Below, piece after piece: positions 22,643-24,818 of a DNA stretch of 24,818 nucleotides. A model generated the notes under the pieces. That model searched no databases. It saw nothing but the letters and a program-made list of their open reading frames with translations, and was not told where the DNA came from. The DNA is taken from the IMG/VR virus record IMGVR_UViG_3300017697_000089, positions 1 to 24,818 of that record, one strand, 5' to 3'. Source of the stretch: a virus. Made by a program: the position numbers and the translations under genes. Numbering within the stretch: the first letter of the stretch is position 1; each line of letters starts with the position of its first letter.

Positions 22643-23380
22643 TTATTTTTTTTCATATATAGTGGCATCCAATTTGAACTCTTCAATTTCACCTGTAGAT
22701 GTGATGATAAATCTAGGGTTTGGAATATAGCCTTCTAATTTTACAGAAAAGGATCTCCTAACAACGCGCTCTTGCCTGTCAGAAGTATCCAGAGAGGATT
22801 TATCAGATTCTTGCTCAATATGAGCTTGAGCTACATTAGTTTGTGCGGTCTTAATAACTAAGTGTGGGTTGAATAGTAGTCTAACTTGCTCGACCAACTG
22901 GTCCATATCAGCCTTATATTTGCACCACACATTAATGTTGTACTCAATATCTACTGCTCTCGGAGCCTCACTAATGATACGAACTGCTCTTTTTTTCTCT
23001 TCACTCCAAAAAGTTTCGTTAATTATCTGTGCTGCTGGTCTTCTTCGGTTATCCGCATTTGCCGAGGAGTTTTGGCTAATAGATATGATGGGTAGAATAA
23101 TGTTGTTTTCTTGCTTCAGCTTGGCGATGGTCCGCTCAGGGTTTGCGTGGATACATCTAACATCTACAACCTTATCCTCGGAGTTCATATACCCTAGAGT
23201 CCCAAGTTTAGAAATTATATACTGCAAAGCATCACGATAGAAGTGAGGGATAATATTTACTTTATTAGTACGCTCTGCGATCTTTCTTCTTGCCCACATG
23301 GTGGGATCTTCCCCCACATCCGAGACAGAAATGTCACCAGTCGCAAAGCTTTCTAACATAGTGTTTCTACTAAAGCTCAT
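22643..23380 (-). CDS. Tail sheath stabiliser / tail completion protein (T4 gp15-like)
   Basis: A 245-residue protein. The conserved core is AVDIEYNINVWCKYKADMDQLVEQVRLLFNPHLVIK (152-187), followed near the end by RRSFSVKLEGYIPNPRFI, matching the pattern of gp15, the hexameric ring that caps the tail and joins it to the neck. The N-terminal IIPHFYRDALQYIISKLG and the LPIISISQN stretch also fit. The gene lies between the gp14-like and sheath genes, the same order as in T4. Its start overlaps the end of the gp14-like gene by 11 bases. Confidence 0.82.
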   Translation of the reverse strand: MSFSRNTMLESFATGDISVSDVGEDPTMWARRKIAERTNKVNIIPHFYRDALQYIISKLGTLGYMNSEDKVVDVRCIHANPERTIAKLKQENNIILPIISISQNSSANADNRRRPAAQIINETFWSEEKKRAVRIISEAPRAVDIEYNINVWCKYKADMDQLVEQVRLLFNPHLVIKTAQTNVAQAHIEQESDKSSLDTSDRQERVVRRSFSVKLEGYIPNPRFIITSTGEIEEFKLDATIYEKK

Positions 23381-23969
23381 TATACCCTTCCTCTAAGCTC
23401 TTAACTACTTCTTGTCTTCCAAGAGGCTCAGATACATCAGTGAGGGGTGTATCTTGTACATCATCAGAGTCGCGCAGGAGTTTAGCAGCGCAAACAAGAT
23501 GATAAACACCATAAATTTCAAAGCTATCTTCTTGGACTTCGATAATCTCATATCTCTGGTTCTGGAACTTGGGTTGAAGGACATCCCCAGCCTTGAGATG
23601 CCCCTTAATTCGCTGCTCCATGTAGCTCTTATTGAAGATAAAAATCTGATCGTTAGATAATTCAATTCCAAACTCAGTTAAGTTTTCCTCAAGAACCTTT
23701 GGCTCATAGTGACCAAAAACTATAACGGGATCTTTGGAGACAGGCTTGTTTCGAGCCTCCATGTATACGTCATCAAACTGATCCTCACCCTGAACATACT
23801 GGTAGTATAGAATCTCTGACCCAGAGATCTTAATCATCTCATCATCAACCATATTAAAAAGGTTGATGTCTGGGTTGACGGGATCAAAGAAACTTAACTC
23901 CCCACTAGACTCTTCAATCTGTGGGAGAGCAGGGGGTTTTACGTTAACCTTATAGTTATTATGAGCCAT
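23370..23969 (-). CDS. Neck protein (T4 gp14-like)
   Basis: A 199-residue protein with EILYYQYVQGEDQFDDVYMEARNKPV (53-78), VIVFGHYEPKVLEENLTEFGIELSNDQIFIF (82-112), HLKAGDVLQPKFQNQRYEIIEVQEDS (123-149) and YGVYHLVCAAKLLR, the usual succession in gp14 neck proteins: an evolving beta barrel that forms the ring between head and tail. Its ATG overlaps the TAA of the gp13-like gene as TAATG, so the two neck proteins are probably translated together. Confidence 0.82.
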   Translation of the reverse strand: MAHNNYKVNVKPPALPQIEESSGELSFFDPVNPDINLFNMVDDEMIKISGSEILYYQYVQGEDQFDDVYMEARNKPVSKDPVIVFGHYEPKVLEENLTEFGIELSNDQIFIFNKSYMEQRIKGHLKAGDVLQPKFQNQRYEIIEVQEDSFEIYGVYHLVCAAKLLRDSDDVQDTPLTDVSEPLGRQEVVKSLEEGYNEL

Positions 23970-24818
23970 TAATAAGTTGAGAAGCGAGCGGGTTCTTCGA
24001 ACTCATCAAGCAATCTCTTGAGAAGAGCTTCTTTCTCCTCTTGGCTTTCCTTAACGAGAGCGTCACCATTTAGCTTCGCACCACCACCGGGAGAAGGCAC
24101 AGTTTGGTACTTGCCTCTAATCTGGCCTAAGGTTCCTTTAGCACACGCTAAGGCATAGTTCTGAATCCAGTTCCTATACGCTGGGTGTAAAGTGTCAGAG
24201 TTTAAGCCTCTGTAGATTACAATTGCTACTTGGTTATCTGTAACAGGCTTTGGACTGATGTGGAGGTATCTGTTGTCTAGCACCGAGAAGGAACCCTCTT
24301 GGCCTAAAATCTTTCTCATCATCTCCAGATTCTGCTGTAATAGGTAGAATTCCCCCACTCCAAAGTTTTGGAACAAGTAGTTATCTTGGAAGTATTTGAT
24401 AAAGAAATCAAACTCCAAGGTACCAGCTTCTTGTTGGATGGATAGTAGGGTTTTTTTGTAGACCACATACTCTAAGTTGTTAAGAATATAACTCGGCAAC
24501 TCGTAAGTGGACACCCCAGCAGTGCATTGAAAGGTTACAAACTGCGTAGAGAAAAGCGGAGCATGGTTATACATGGTAGTGACCGCTTCGTCAATACAAG
24601 TCTTAAGTTGGTAGGGAGTTAACTCCACCCTAATTACGGGGTGCCCTAGTCTAGCTAAAACGAAGTCCTTAATTACTTCATCAAAGTGTGTAAATTCAAC
24701 ACCATCTACCGTGGTGGTGTTGTTAAGCTTCTCAACATCAATCTCACCATTAGTTTTAGTGGCATCATTAACATTGGCTCCTGCATAGGGAGCAAAGCTA
24801 TTACCGTATGCTGCTAGC
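23969..24818 (-). CDS. Neck protein (T4 gp13-like), N-terminus beyond window edge
   Basis: The frame is open from the window edge to the TAA at 23969, giving at least 282 residues. A GTG at 24628 could be mistaken for the start, but the frame continues upstream as HFDEVIKDFVLARLGHPVIRVELTPYQLK, which is clearly coding and reads smoothly into the rest, so the gene starts outside the window. QNYALACAKGTLGQIRGKYQTVPSPGGGAKLNGDALVKESQEEKEALLKRLL is the C-terminal signature of gp13-type neck proteins, which close the head after packaging. The gene order gp13-gp14-gp15-sheath-tube supports it. Confidence 0.8.
   Translation of the reverse strand, partial: LAAYGNSFAPYAGANVNDATKTNGEIDVEKLNNTTTVDGVEFTHFDEVIKDFVLARLGHPVIRVELTPYQLKTCIDEAVTTMYNHAPLFSTQFVTFQCTAGVSTYELPSYILNNLEYVVYKKTLLSIQQEAGTLEFDFFIKYFQDNYLFQNFGVGEFYLLQQNLEMMRKILGQEGSFSVLDNRYLHISPKPVTDNQVAIVIYRGLNSDTLHPAYRNWIQNYALACAKGTLGQIRGKYQTVPSPGGGAKLNGDALVKESQEEKEALLKRLLDEFEEPARFSTY

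Overview
The window is a continuous stretch of a large tailed-phage genome with a contractile tail (myovirus morphology). Tail sheath, tail tube, sheath-completion and neck proteins all resemble T4 gp18, gp19, gp15, gp14 and gp13. T4-type recombination and late-transcription proteins (gp46, gp47, gp32, a possible UvsY, a gp55-like sigma factor) lie nearby. The replication core is not T4-like: the polymerase is family A, the helicase is DnaB-like, the ribonucleotide reductase is class II (B12-dependent) and the thymidylate synthase is ThyX. That mixture is typical of lytic phages of aquatic bacteria, but the host cannot be read from this sequence. Coding density is near total; no gene-free stretch exceeds about 80 bases, and I saw no tRNA, CRISPR array or insertion sequence.

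Almost everything is on the minus strand, so transcription runs from high to low coordinates. From 24.8 to 19.6 kb lies the neck/tail module: gp13-like (cut by the window edge), gp14-like, gp15-like, a 58-residue small gene, sheath and tube, closed by a strong intrinsic terminator. From 19.5 to 17.0 kb is one large protein of unknown function (848 aa). From 17.0 to 15.4 kb is a switch region: two plus-strand genes (Holliday-junction-resolvase-like nuclease, gp55-like sigma factor) diverge from minus-strand genes (ribbon-helix-helix-like protein, thioredoxin-like protein, polymerase operon).

From 15.4 to 4.55 kb runs an uninterrupted 13-gene replication, recombination and nucleotide operon with overlapping ends. 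It begins with a family A DNA polymerase broken into three consecutive open frames, the first carrying an N-terminal uracil-DNA-glycosylase-like domain. Then come a PD-(D/E)XK nuclease, ThyX, gp47, gp46, NrdJ, a 49-residue protein, a zinc-ribbon protein, DnaB helicase, an HExxH protein and a UvsY-like protein. From 4.5 to 3.2 kb are the gp32-like single-strand binding protein and a putative lipoprotein. From 3.13 kb to the left edge are four overlapping glycosyltransferase-like genes.

A short near-palindrome, CTATTATAG (CTATAATAG on the other strand), occurs in four of the main intergenic gaps, with a TATAAT-bearing relative in a fifth. It carries a -10-like TATAAT and no clear -35, and at three loci lies so close to the start codon that nearly leaderless transcripts are predicted. 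With a gp55-like sigma gene in the window, it is the best candidate for this phage's own promoter. The split polymerase and this promoter-like element are the two most interesting signals.
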